Source: a virus
Reading direction: 5' to 3' (one strand)
Length of the DNA: 24,132 bases
Virus record (IMG/VR): IMGVR_UViG_3300017628_000002
Coordinates: 1 to 24,132 of that record
Part shown: piece by piece, positions 17,309 through 23,173 of the stretch
Numbering within the stretch: position 1 is the first letter of the stretch
Layout of the letters: the number at the start of each line of letters is the position of its first letter
Notes under the pieces: model-generated
Told to the model about the DNA's origin: nothing
Databases searched by the model: none
What the model saw: only the letters and a program-made list of their open reading frames with translations
Translations under genes and position numbers: made by a program

Positions 17309-17676
17309 TGCATGTCACCTTCGAAACCGATCTGGTCGTGCGATGGGCCGGCCCGGACGGCAAAGGGGAGGGCGAGGACGTCCTCGCCTCACCGCTCGTC
17401 GCACGTGTAATCATAGATCACACCCCTTCGGAGCTTATCGAGATCCCCGCCGGCTTTCGCAGCGACGGCGGGTCGATCCCATGGGGAGCACGGCTGCTGA
17501 TCGATCCGACGCATACCCGGCGCGCTTTCGTCCTTCACGACTGGGCTTATGCCGAGGGGCGCGATGATCATGCCGAGCTCTTCGACGCGGCACTGCGAGC
17601 CGATCGCTGCAGGCCATGGCTGCGCTGGCTCATGACGGTCGCTGTCCGCCTGCGTGGTGCTCTTCGAGAAGGATGA
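17305..17676 (+). CDS. DUF1353 family phage protein
   Basis: 123 residues with an ATGA overlap to the previous gene; a second ATG directly follows at 17308. The features of DUF1353 are clear: an early strand segment, then IEIPAGFRSDGGSIPWGARLLID, followed by RRAFVLHDWAYAEG with an HDW motif and DDHAELFDAALRADRCRPWLRWLM. Members of this family are small phage proteins near tail or lysis genes; the F.SDGGSIP and HD motifs suggest a possible metal-dependent hydrolase-like site, but no function is established to my knowledge. It ends just before a short spacer leading to the lysis genes. Confidence 0.85.
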   Translation: MMHVTFETDLVVRWAGPDGKGEGEDVLASPLVARVIIDHTPSELIEIPAGFRSDGGSIPWGARLLIDPTHTRRAFVLHDWAYAEGRDDHAELFDAALRADRCRPWLRWLMTVAVRLRGALREG

Positions 17677-17681
17677 GAGCG

Positions 17682-17783
17682 ATGTCGAGTTCTGATGCTC
17701 GCAGTCCTGCGAAGGCGACAAAGCGTGCCGCTGTGGCGGCGCACGTCGCTGCGAACGTCCTGCTATGTGGAGGCGCGAAATGA
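17682..17783 (+). CDS. Possible 33-residue small protein, translationally coupled to the next gene
   Basis: A short frame fills the apparent gap between DUF1353 and the first membrane protein. It starts at ATG 17682 with AAGGA (17669-17673) eight bases upstream and ends in an ATGA overlap with the next start. The product begins MSSSDARSPAKATKRAAVAAH and ends LLCGGAK: a polar, basic N-terminus and a short hydrophobic C-terminus. The good ribosome site and exact overlap are what one would expect of a real small gene in this operon, but it may instead serve only as a leader for coupling. Nothing identifies a function. Confidence 0.4.
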   Translation: MSSSDARSPAKATKRAAVAAHVAANVLLCGGAK

Positions 17784-18157
17784 ACCCGGTGTTGCTGATC
17801 GGCTTGATCTCGGTTGCCGTTGCGGCGCTTGCTGCATGGGCGGTCGTGTCCCGCCCTGACCGCTGGGCAGGGGCAGCTGACTATCTAGCCGCCCTTCGCG
17901 AGATCGCGGCCGCCATCGTGTCTCGCCGCAGGGCGTCGGCTCGCGCACTGGCGCGGTTGCGCTTCTGCTCGACAGCGTGCCTCGCCTGTTCCTCGGCGAT
18001 GTGTGCGCTCGCCTCCTTCGCCATGCTCATCGGCTGGGGAGCGGCAACCCAGGCCTACTTCGCTGCACTCGGATGGCACCTTGCGGTGTCGGGAGCCTTC
18101 GCGCTGGCGCAGCTCCTCGGCCCCGATCTCGCTTCGGAGGCTGATCGTCATGCCTGA
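17780..18157 (+). CDS. Small membrane protein, holin candidate
   Basis: 125 residues; GGAGG just upstream supports the ATG at 17780. Three hydrophobic segments are visible: residues 4-23 (VLLIGLISVAVAALAAWAVV), 63-86 (Cys-rich, containing CLACSSAMCALASFAMLIGW) and 92-114 (AYFAALGWHLAVSGAFALAQ). A basic stretch between the first two (SRRRASARALARLR) would sit in the cytoplasm. Small multi-span proteins just before the endolysin are usually holins or antiholins, which open the inner membrane at lysis. It overlaps the following membrane protein by eight bases, and the two may form a holin/antiholin pair. No holin family was recognised by sequence. Confidence 0.6.
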   Translation: MNPVLLIGLISVAVAALAAWAVVSRPDRWAGAADYLAALREIAAAIVSRRRASARALARLRFCSTACLACSSAMCALASFAMLIGWGAATQAYFAALGWHLAVSGAFALAQLLGPDLASEADRHA

Positions 18158-18536
18158 TGCGTTCGCGCTGCTGGCGTCGGAGTATGGCGGCGCGCTTCTC
18201 TTTGGATTGGCCGGCTTCGGCGTTCGCTGGTCGGGCCTTGCCTTGCCCAATGGCGGGCGCGAGCCCCCGAACGCGCGTGCAGCGGCGATCGCGCTTTTTC
18301 GGCTCTGGGTAGAGGCCACGGCATTCAGCCTTGCCTTTGCCGCCGCTGCGTTCGCGGCCGCCGCCTGGCTGCCAGGGATCGATTCCGCCTCGGCCGTCGG
18401 CGTAGCGGCGTTCATCGGCGCCGCCCTCAGCGGCGGGTTGACGGTGCTGGTGACCCGTCCGGTCCCGGCACTGCAGCGGGTCGTCGATTGGGCTGCGAAA
18501 CTCATGGGCGCTTGGCGCGGTGGAGGGCAAACATGA
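18150..18536 (+). CDS. Small membrane protein directly before the endolysin, holin candidate
   Basis: 128 residues. The start at 18150 is preferred over longer frames because GGAGG (18137-18141) lies eight bases upstream and it gives an eight-base overlap. Two clear membrane segments lie at residues 52-74 (LWVEATAFSLAFAAAAFAAA) and 80-101 (ASAVGVAAFIGAALSGGLTV), with a weaker one at 12-27. The C-terminus is amphipathic (ALQRVVDWAAKLMGAWRGG). Its stop is overlapped by the endolysin start (ATGA), so the two are made together. This is the best holin candidate by position; topology would be two or three spans. Confidence 0.65.
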   Translation: MPDAFALLASEYGGALLFGLAGFGVRWSGLALPNGGREPPNARAAAIALFRLWVEATAFSLAFAAAAFAAAAWLPGIDSASAVGVAAFIGAALSGGLTVLVTRPVPALQRVVDWAAKLMGAWRGGGQT

Positions 18537-19150
18537 TCACGACAGAAACTCTGCGGCGGCTCGCGCCTTCGGCTCGGCCGACGGGTGAAGCCCACGCCGT
18601 CGCGCTGGAGGCCGCACGCCGGCAAAGCACCATCACCACGCCCCGCCGGCTGGCGGCCTTCCTCGGCCAGATATTCGTGGAGACGGGCGGGTTCCGGACG
18701 CTGGTCGAGAACTTGAACTACACCCGGCCTGAACGGCTTGATTCGCTCTTCGTCCACGTGCGCGGGCTCGAGGATGCGCGCGCACTGATCCGGCGCGGGC
18801 CGGAGGCGATCGCCAACCGGGTCTACGCGAACCGGCTGGGCAACGGCGACGAGGCCAGCGGCGACGGCTGGCGGTTCCGCGGCTCGGGCCACAAGCAGCT
18901 CACCGGCCGCGCAAACTACCGGGAAATCGGCAGGCTCATTGGGATGGACCTCGAGGGCCGGCCGGAGCTGGCGCGTGAGATCGGGCCTTCGGCGCTGATC
19001 GCAGTGAAGTTCTGGGACGCTCGGCGGTGTTCGGCCGACGCCGATGTAGGCGACATCGAAGAGGTCACCCGCAAGATCAACGGCCCGGCCCGGCTAGGCC
19101 TGGCCGAGCGCCGCGCCGCCACGGTGAAGGCGCTGGGGATCTGGCGGTGA
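18533..19150 (+). CDS. Endolysin, glycoside hydrolase family 19 (chitinase-like muramidase)
   Basis: 205 residues. Cleaves the glycan strands of peptidoglycan at the end of the lytic cycle. The ATG is preceded by GGAGG and overlaps the previous stop. Typical GH19 lysozyme motifs are present: FLGQIFVETGGFRTLVENLNYT, with probable catalytic Glu50 and Glu59, then RVYANRLGNGDEASGDGWRFRGSGHKQLTGRANY, and a C-terminal ARKINGPARLGLAERR-like segment (TRKINGPARLGLAERRAAT). Length matches single-domain phage enzymes of this family. No signal peptide is visible, so release depends on the holin. The stop is overlapped by the spanin start (GTGA). Confidence 0.93.
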   Translation: MITTETLRRLAPSARPTGEAHAVALEAARRQSTITTPRRLAAFLGQIFVETGGFRTLVENLNYTRPERLDSLFVHVRGLEDARALIRRGPEAIANRVYANRLGNGDEASGDGWRFRGSGHKQLTGRANYREIGRLIGMDLEGRPELAREIGPSALIAVKFWDARRCSADADVGDIEEVTRKINGPARLGLAERRAATVKALGIWR

Positions 19151-19599
19151 TCCCGCTGCCCTTCAATCTGTGGCGGCCGGCCGCGCTCGGCCTCGGAGGT
19201 CTCGCGCTTGCCGCCACCCTGGTCGCCGGCTGGCAGTCGCTGGGCACCATCCCCGATCTTCGCAAGCGGAACCGTGAGGCCGGGGCCGCCCTGATCGCCG
19301 CCGGCGACGCGCTCAAGACCGCAGCTATCGAGATCCGCGAGCGCGGCCGCTTGATCGCGGAAAGCGAGAACCGCCGCTCGGCCGAGTTTCGCACGGCTAT
19401 CGACGGCGTGGTCGCGGCCCGAGCGCGCTGCGATCGCACGGCGGCGTGGCGTGACGGGTTCGAGGCAGGCCTCATCGAAGGAGCCACACGTGAAAGCACT
19501 GATGCTGGCCGCAGCGGCGGCGATTGCCTGCACGGGCTGCGCGACGCGCTCGGTCAGCGAGACGAGGCCGAGCCTGACGCCGATCCGCCTGCCCCCTGA
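19147..19599 (+). CDS. Inner-membrane spanin subunit (Rz-like)
   Basis: 150 residues starting at GTG within a GTGA overlap with the endolysin. An N-terminal membrane anchor (residues 11-29, PAALGLGGLALAATLVAGW) is followed by a long charged helical region (DLRKRNREAGAALIAAGDALKTAAIEIRERGRLIAESENRRSAEF) that would span the periplasm as coiled coil. With the downstream lipoprotein, the pair would fuse inner and outer membranes as the final lysis step in Gram-negative hosts. The outer subunit gene begins inside this one in the +1 frame, the classical Rz/Rz1 arrangement. Spanins are too diverse for a family name; the call rests on architecture and neighbours. Confidence 0.75.
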   Translation: MIPLPFNLWRPAALGLGGLALAATLVAGWQSLGTIPDLRKRNREAGAALIAAGDALKTAAIEIRERGRLIAESENRRSAEFRTAIDGVVAARARCDRTAAWRDGFEAGLIEGATRESTDAGRSGGDCLHGLRDALGQRDEAEPDADPPAP

Positions 19600-19771
19600 G
19601 GTATGCGCCCCGATCGAGAAGGAACCCGTCGCGCCTGCCGATGCGCGGCTCAACAAGGCTGCACGCCAGTTCATGGCGGCACGATACGGGCCATGGGGCC
19701 GAGAGGGCTGGGCGTTGGTCGCACGCGCCCAGGCTGTCGGGTGCGGCGCCGAGAAAATGACGCCCCGCTGA
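19490..19771 (+). CDS. Outer-membrane spanin lipoprotein (Rz1-like), overlapping the Rz-like gene
   Basis: 93 residues starting at GTG 19490, with AAGGAG (19478-19483) six bases upstream. The first 20 residues form a lipoprotein signal: VKALMLAAAAAIACTGC, with cleavage expected before one of the two cysteines, more probably the second (CTGC). The mature part is Pro-rich early on (SLTPIRLPPEVCAPIEKEPVAP), typical of Rz1. It lies in the +1 frame relative to the inner subunit, starting 110 bases before that stop and running 172 bases past it. The start 13 codons earlier in this frame would hide the signal peptide and is not chosen. Confidence 0.75.
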   Translation: MKALMLAAAAAIACTGCATRSVSETRPSLTPIRLPPEVCAPIEKEPVAPADARLNKAARQFMAARYGPWGREGWALVARAQAVGCGAEKMTPR

Positions 19772-19896
19772 GGCGGGGGTCCAGGGCGCGCCAACGCCCT
19801 GAACCGCAGGAAGCACCCTGCACGTCCGCCGGGCGCGCGCCCGGCATCCATCCCGCCGCCTGAGCCCAGGCGAGGGGAAGGTGAAGGAACAATCCA

Positions 19897-20700
19897 ATGA
19901 ATGCGAGTCATGACGCGCGGGTTCGCCCGCTCGCCCCTTGGCTTGGCGGCAAGCGCAAGCTCGCCCGCCGTATCGTGAGCATCATCGAAAGCCGCCCGCA
20001 CCACACTTACGCCGAACCTTTTGTAGGCATGGGCGGCGTGTTTCTGCGGCGGAACACCGTTGCCCGCGCCGAGGTGATCAACGACGCGAGCACCGACGTC
20101 GTGAACCTCTTCCGGGTCGTCCAGCGCCATCATCTTGCGCTGACAGACTACCTCCGCTGGAGCCTGACCAGTCGAGCGGAGTTCGAACGTCAAATGGCCC
20201 AGCCGCCAGATCTGCTCACCGACATCGAGCGGGCAGCGCGGTTCCTCTATCTGCAAAAGCTGGCGTTCGGCGGAAAGGTTGCGGGCCGCAGCTTCGGGGT
20301 AGACCGCAGATCTGCTGCGGGCTTCAACATCCTGACGCTGGCGCCGCTGCTTCAGGACGTCCACGAGCGCCTTGCGGGGGTGACCCTCGAGCGTCTGCCT
20401 TATGGCGATTTCATCCGTCGCTACGATGCGCCGGCGACGCTGTTCTACGTCGACCCGCCGTACTGGGGTTGCGAGAAGGACTACGGGCCTGGGCTCTTCT
20501 CGCCGGCAGATCATGAGCGCCTGGCCGAGAAGCTGCGATCAGCGGCCGGAGACTGGATCCTGTCGATCAACGACGTGCCCCAGATCCGGGCGCTCTACTG
20601 TGGCTGGGCATGCCTCGAGGAGGTGGAGCTGACCTATTCGATCTCGGATGGCTCGCCGACGAAGGCCCGCGAGCTGATCGTAACCCCCGACTGGCGTTGA
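19897..20700 (+). CDS. DNA adenine methylase (Dam-type, D12 class N6-adenine methyltransferase)
   Basis: 267 residues. Transfers a methyl group from S-adenosylmethionine to adenine N6 in DNA. The N-terminal PLAPWLGGKRKLARRI matches the PF..W.GGK element, YAEPFVGMGGVFL (from about residue 38) is the SAM-binding motif, and DPPYWG (from Asp186) is the catalytic DPPY. Length is normal for the class. AAGGA at 19884-19888 supports the ATG, 125 bases downstream of the spanins. No partner nuclease is visible, so it is an orphan enzyme that could protect phage DNA from host restriction or alter regulation. Target sequence cannot be read from here; GATC is common in the family. It converges with the possible 62-residue minus-strand gene 20 bases away. 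Confidence 0.93.
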   Translation: MNASHDARVRPLAPWLGGKRKLARRIVSIIESRPHHTYAEPFVGMGGVFLRRNTVARAEVINDASTDVVNLFRVVQRHHLALTDYLRWSLTSRAEFERQMAQPPDLLTDIERAARFLYLQKLAFGGKVAGRSFGVDRRSAAGFNILTLAPLLQDVHERLAGVTLERLPYGDFIRRYDAPATLFYVDPPYWGCEKDYGPGLFSPADHERLAEKLRSAAGDWILSINDVPQIRALYCGWACLEEVELTYSISDGSPTKARELIVTPDWR

Positions 20701-20720
20701 TCGCGTGCGCCACAGCGCCA

Positions 20721-20909
20721 CTACCAATCCAACGTGGTGTCCGTGGTGTCGATCGAGCCCTGATCATCGGGCTCCGCAAGCGCTTGTACACGCGCCAAAG
20801 CCCTGAGGGCATCAAGAACCACATCCGTCGCAGCCGGTGTGGTTTCGTATACTTGAACTCGACTGACGAGGTAGGTGACTGCAGTAAGCAATTGCGGATG
20901 CCATTGCAC
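20721..20909 (-). CDS. Possible small protein downstream of luxI
   Basis: 62 residues from a GTG at 20909 with AGAGG about eight bases upstream. The composition is protein-like: QWHPQLLTAVTYLVSRVQVY, then a helix (ATDVVLDALRALARVQALAEPDD) and an acidic/Thr end. It follows luxI in the same orientation, 136 bases later and beyond a hairpin, and ends 20 bases from the convergent methylase stop. Genes at this place in lux operons are sometimes modulators, but no family is recognised and chance coding is quite possible. Confidence 0.35.
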   Translation of the reverse strand: MQWHPQLLTAVTYLVSRVQVYETTPAATDVVLDALRALARVQALAEPDDQGSIDTTDTTLDW

Positions 20910-20988
20910 GGCTTTGCCTCTATCGGCGGGTGCTCACAGCGACGACTGTAGCTTCGACGCGCCCATTGACTGATTTTGGTGTCGCCTC

Positions 20989-21022
20989 CCCGCCGCGCTG
21001 TAGTACAACGAAGCGCGGCGGG
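20989..21022. terminator. GC-rich hairpin downstream of luxI, possible terminator
   Basis: Eleven-base arms at 20989-20999 (CCCGCCGCGCT) and 21012-21022 pair perfectly around a 12-nt loop. On the plus strand the stem is followed by AATCTCTTT, a weak T-rich tail; on the minus strand there is no T run. It lies 24 bases past the luxI stop and could end or attenuate luxI transcription, or block read-through from the phage side. Confidence 0.4.
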
Positions 21023-21045
21023 AATCTCTTTGACCAGCACTTTGG

Positions 21046-21714
21046 CTATGCGGCTATTGCGGCAGTGGTCGACGCCCGCTGCATATGGGTTAAGTCGCTC
21101 TCGCAGTGGCACTCGACGATGTAGGGGGACGTTCGGCCTGCCTTCGAGCGCAAGGCTTCCAGCTGCCCTGGCCACAATTCGTTCAACAGTGCCACCGCCA
21201 TGCCTTCCGCATAGGGCTGAGGCGGCCCAAGCGGGCGATTGCGCCAGCCGATGGAAAGCGCGAAGGGGACCATCCGCGCCTCAAGAAGGCCAGTTATGCC
21301 AGTGATCCCCCGAGAGATCGCGAATTCTACGATCGCGATATTCAGGGCGAGGTTCACGGCCAAGTTGGTTTCGCGAGAGCGCGTGCGGCCCGGTGGCGCA
21401 TGCCTTGTCCACTCCCATATATCTGGGCCGACCGGAACAGGTTCCGAACAGTACTGTGGAAACAAATCCCGCAACATGTGCCGTCGCCAGCTCGGGATCA
21501 TGCGGCCCGAACCGAGAAGCTCGCCGTCGTTGTCCAACGCAAGCAGGTATGTTGCATCGAGGCCGTCAAACTCGTCGACATCGAGACCATCGGGGCTTTC
21601 GAGCGCGCGCCAACCTAACTGGCCAACGAACAGCTCGTGGCGATGTCGGTGCATCGCTTCAAGCTCGTGCAGATAGAGTGTGCGGTTGTGCTGAGAGACG
21701 ATGTGAACGCGCAT
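21046..21714 (-). CDS. luxI: LuxI-family acyl-homoserine-lactone synthase
   Basis: 222 residues, full length. Makes an N-acyl-homoserine lactone signal from S-adenosylmethionine and an acyl donor. All nine residues usually invariant in LuxI enzymes are present: Arg25, Phe29, Trp35, Asp47, Asp50, Arg71, Phe85, Glu101 and Arg104. The pattern LGWRALESPDGLDVDEFDGLDATYLL is reminiscent of the RpaI/BjaI/BraI group of alphaproteobacteria, some of which use CoA-linked aryl or branched acyl groups; the signal here is unknown. A perfect Shine-Dalgarno (AAGGAGGT on the minus strand, 21722-21729) precedes the ATG. It lies 71 bases downstream of luxR on the same strand. Base composition is lower in GC than the phage genes. 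Confidence 0.95.
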   Translation of the reverse strand: MRVHIVSQHNRTLYLHELEAMHRHRHELFVGQLGWRALESPDGLDVDEFDGLDATYLLALDNDGELLGSGRMIPSWRRHMLRDLFPQYCSEPVPVGPDIWEWTRHAPPGRTRSRETNLAVNLALNIAIVEFAISRGITGITGLLEARMVPFALSIGWRNRPLGPPQPYAEGMAVALLNELWPGQLEALRSKAGRTSPYIVECHCESDLTHMQRASTTAAIAA

Positions 21715-21720
21715 GGGATC

Positions 21721-21752
21721 GACCTCCTTGTTCGGGCATTCGGCCCGAGGTC
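21721..21752 (-). promoter_or_regulatory. luxI leader hairpin that can pair the Shine-Dalgarno
   Basis: In the minus-strand mRNA, GACCTC (21752-21747) can pair with GAGGTC (21726-21721), which contains part of the luxI Shine-Dalgarno. Just inside, GGGC and GCCC pair around the loop CGAAT. Alternatively the inner arms extend to TCGGGC/GCCCGA. The same inverted repeat could instead be a DNA binding site for LuxR. Seen only as sequence; no energy calculation was done. Confidence 0.4.
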
Positions 21753-21785
21753 GTTCGCATCGCCAATTCCCCAGAAATGGGGGGG

Positions 21786-22523
21786 TCAGAGTGAGATGAG
21801 ACCTAGCGCCAGCGCTTCGATGACAGCCTGGGTGCGCGTGTGGACCCCAAGGCGCCTTTTTGCTGCGTTCATGTGATCAATCACGGTCGCTTGCGAAAGC
21901 GATAGTATCTCGCTGATTTCCCAGTCCGTTTTGCCGTAGCGCGCCCATTGAAGGCACTCGCGTTGGCGAGGTGAAAGCAACGGCCGTCGTTTCGGTGGAG
22001 CCGTTGCGTCACGAGTCAGTAGCTCTCCTTGAGCCCCAAAGTACAGGCACAGGAGATGAGCCGCTGCACGCTCGTCTGCCGAGAGGTCGAGTGTTTGCTC
22101 CGAACCCAATGAAACGCCCCACATCGATCCATCTAAGTGATGTATCGGAACGACGAATCCATCGCGAATACCAAAGTCCGCCGCTTGGTTCATGACACGT
22201 CGGGCCTCTGAATTATCAAAGTGCACCTCCGACCAGATGAAAGGACTTAGTTGTTCCATTGCGCGATCTACCATCGGATCGCGCGCGGCCAGTCCGTGCT
22301 CTGCATAGTGACGGGCCCAAGAGGGTTTGACTTCTCCCAAGAACGTTTGGCCAGAACGAATTCCTCCCGCCTGTACCCCCTCAGCAAGACAGAAGTAAGG
22401 GAAGCCCAGTTCGGCGAATGCAGTGCGATAGAGCGCAAGCAAATCGTCCGCGGCAGCCACATGCTTGCTGGCTTCAATGACCGCGATCGCCTTAGCGGCG
22501 GCGGTCATGCTACGGATACTCAT
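21786..22523 (-). CDS. luxR: LuxR-family quorum-sensing transcriptional regulator
   Basis: 245 residues from ATG 22523; a TTG directly before it is a possible but less likely start. Binds an acyl-homoserine lactone and controls transcription. The N-terminal domain has the ligand-pocket residues at canonical spacing: Trp69, Tyr73, Asp82 and Trp97 (equivalent to TraR Trp57, Tyr61, Asp70, Trp85), so it should sense a lactone. The C-terminal domain is a LuxR helix-turn-helix, LLSPRQRECLQWARYGKTDW followed by EISEILSLSQATVIDHMNAAKRRL. At the usually conserved Glu of the HTH (TraR Glu178) there is Gln, which is also common in rhizobial-type members. It is upstream of and probably co-transcribed with luxI. 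Confidence 0.94.
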   Translation of the reverse strand: MSIRSMTAAAKAIAVIEASKHVAAADDLLALYRTAFAELGFPYFCLAEGVQAGGIRSGQTFLGEVKPSWARHYAEHGLAARDPMVDRAMEQLSPFIWSEVHFDNSEARRVMNQAADFGIRDGFVVPIHHLDGSMWGVSLGSEQTLDLSADERAAAHLLCLYFGAQGELLTRDATAPPKRRPLLSPRQRECLQWARYGKTDWEISEILSLSQATVIDHMNAAKRRLGVHTRTQAVIEALALGLISL

Positions 22524-22742
22524 CAATCAGCCCCAGACGTCCCAGCCGACCTTAGGCCGCGCCCTGTTGGGTGCAATGAGCTGTTCGGATGTCACACCGA
22601 AACATCTCGCCGATGTGAGAGGTGGTTTGCGGTTGCCCACATGCTATTCAAACGCTGTGCGTATCGCGGGCAGCGTGGCAAGTGGGATGGGACTCATCAC
22701 AGGACTACGGCGGACGACCACCCGGGTTTTGGGGCTGGGTGC
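22524..22742 (-). promoter_or_regulatory. Upstream region of luxR with nested GATGT/ACATC repeats
   Basis: 219 bases separate luxR from the ribbon-helix-helix gene upstream, so luxR probably has its own promoter. GATGT (22588-22592), ACATC (22602-22606) and GATGT (22612-22616) form two overlapping inverted repeats with 9- and 5-base spacers; an imperfect TGTTCGG/CCGAAACA pair overlaps them. This could be an operator. I found no convincing sigma-70 hexamers and no good lux-box consensus. Confidence 0.3.
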
Positions 22743-22955
22743 TCATCGCCTGTCTTCTGTTGGCCCTGACCGCACTCTTGGCGGCTGCCCAAGGTCATCG
22801 TGCTCCATGGCCGACAGATACGCCCGCGCCGCCAGCCGCAGGAACGTCTGTCGATCCCAGCCGAGCTTCGAATTGAGTGAGTCCATGCCCTCGGCCAAAG
22901 CCGAAGGAAATTGGATCGTGATCTCGATGGTGTCGCCGTTAGCTGTGTCACTCAT
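22743..22955 (-). CDS. Ribbon-helix-helix (CopG/Arc-like) small DNA-binding protein
   Basis: 70 residues with an ATGA overlap to the preceding zinc-ribbon gene. Residues 9-16 (TIEITIQF) form the expected beta strand, followed by PSALAEGMDSLNSKLGWDRQTFLRLAARAYLSAME, two helices with a GWDRQTF turn, as in CopG/Arc proteins. The last 20 residues are polar and probably disordered. Such proteins usually repress their own operon or act as antitoxins; no toxin partner is recognisable here. It is the last gene of a three-gene overlapped set upstream of luxR and could feed into its control. Confidence 0.65.
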   Translation of the reverse strand: MSDTANGDTIEITIQFPSALAEGMDSLNSKLGWDRQTFLRLAARAYLSAMEHDDLGQPPRVRSGPTEDRR

Positions 22956-23173
22956 GCAGACAATCTGGGCGCGGTCTCAAGCTGCGTCCAGTCAGGCCGG
23001 CTATCGGCGCCTCGTTCACCGCATGCGCCGCAGCGGGCACGCTCTCCCAAAAAAGGCACTGCTGCGTCGTCTGGCAGCTGATCTACGCAGACCAGGCTGC
23101 GCCGACCGCATCGCCGGCAGGTCAGGTCTATGCGCCTGACACCGAGCGATCGCATGTTCTCCAAGGTCATCAT
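22952..23173 (-). CDS. Small zinc-ribbon protein
   Basis: 73 residues. Two CxxC pairs, Cys19-Cys22 (TCRRCG) and Cys48-Cys51 (RCGACG), fit a structural zinc ribbon. The flanking sequence, LENMRSLGVRRIDLTC at the start and ADSRPDWTQ after the second pair, resembles a hypothetical family I recall as common in Rhizobiales, often on genomic islands. Two adjacent ATG codons are possible starts; the first gives an ATGA overlap with the upstream gene. No Shine-Dalgarno is evident, so translation is probably coupled. Function unknown; a nucleic-acid or protein binding role is plausible. Confidence 0.7.
   Translation of the reverse strand: MMTLENMRSLGVRRIDLTCRRCGRRSLVCVDQLPDDAAVPFLGERARCGACGERGADSRPDWTQLETAPRLSA

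Larger units (their letters stand above)
20701..21045. other. Compositional boundary region between phage late genes and the lux locus
   Basis: No strong gene fills these 345 bases. They hold one modest minus-strand frame (20721-20909), a GC-rich hairpin (20989-21022) and visibly more A+T than the phage genes. A prophage attachment site or recombination junction could be here, but the other end of the prophage is outside the window, so no repeat can be matched. Confidence 0.4.

Noticed and set aside
19828-19845. Perfect 18-base palindrome between the spanin and methylase genes
   Set aside because: Hairpin is made of simple GC alternation with no T tail, so terminator status is unsupported.
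20610-20951. Plus-strand frame across the methylase end and intergenic region
   Set aside because: Starts inside the methylase in another frame, has no ribosome site and changes character after 20700.
22338-22356. GAAC repeats on the plus strand resembling an alphaproteobacterial LexA site
   Set aside because: Spacing is nine bases, not the seven of GAAC-N7-GAAC, and it lies inside luxR.
22465-23139. Plus-strand frame opposite luxR start and the small-gene cluster
   Set aside because: Opposes three overlapping minus-strand genes with better composition, motifs and ribosome sites.
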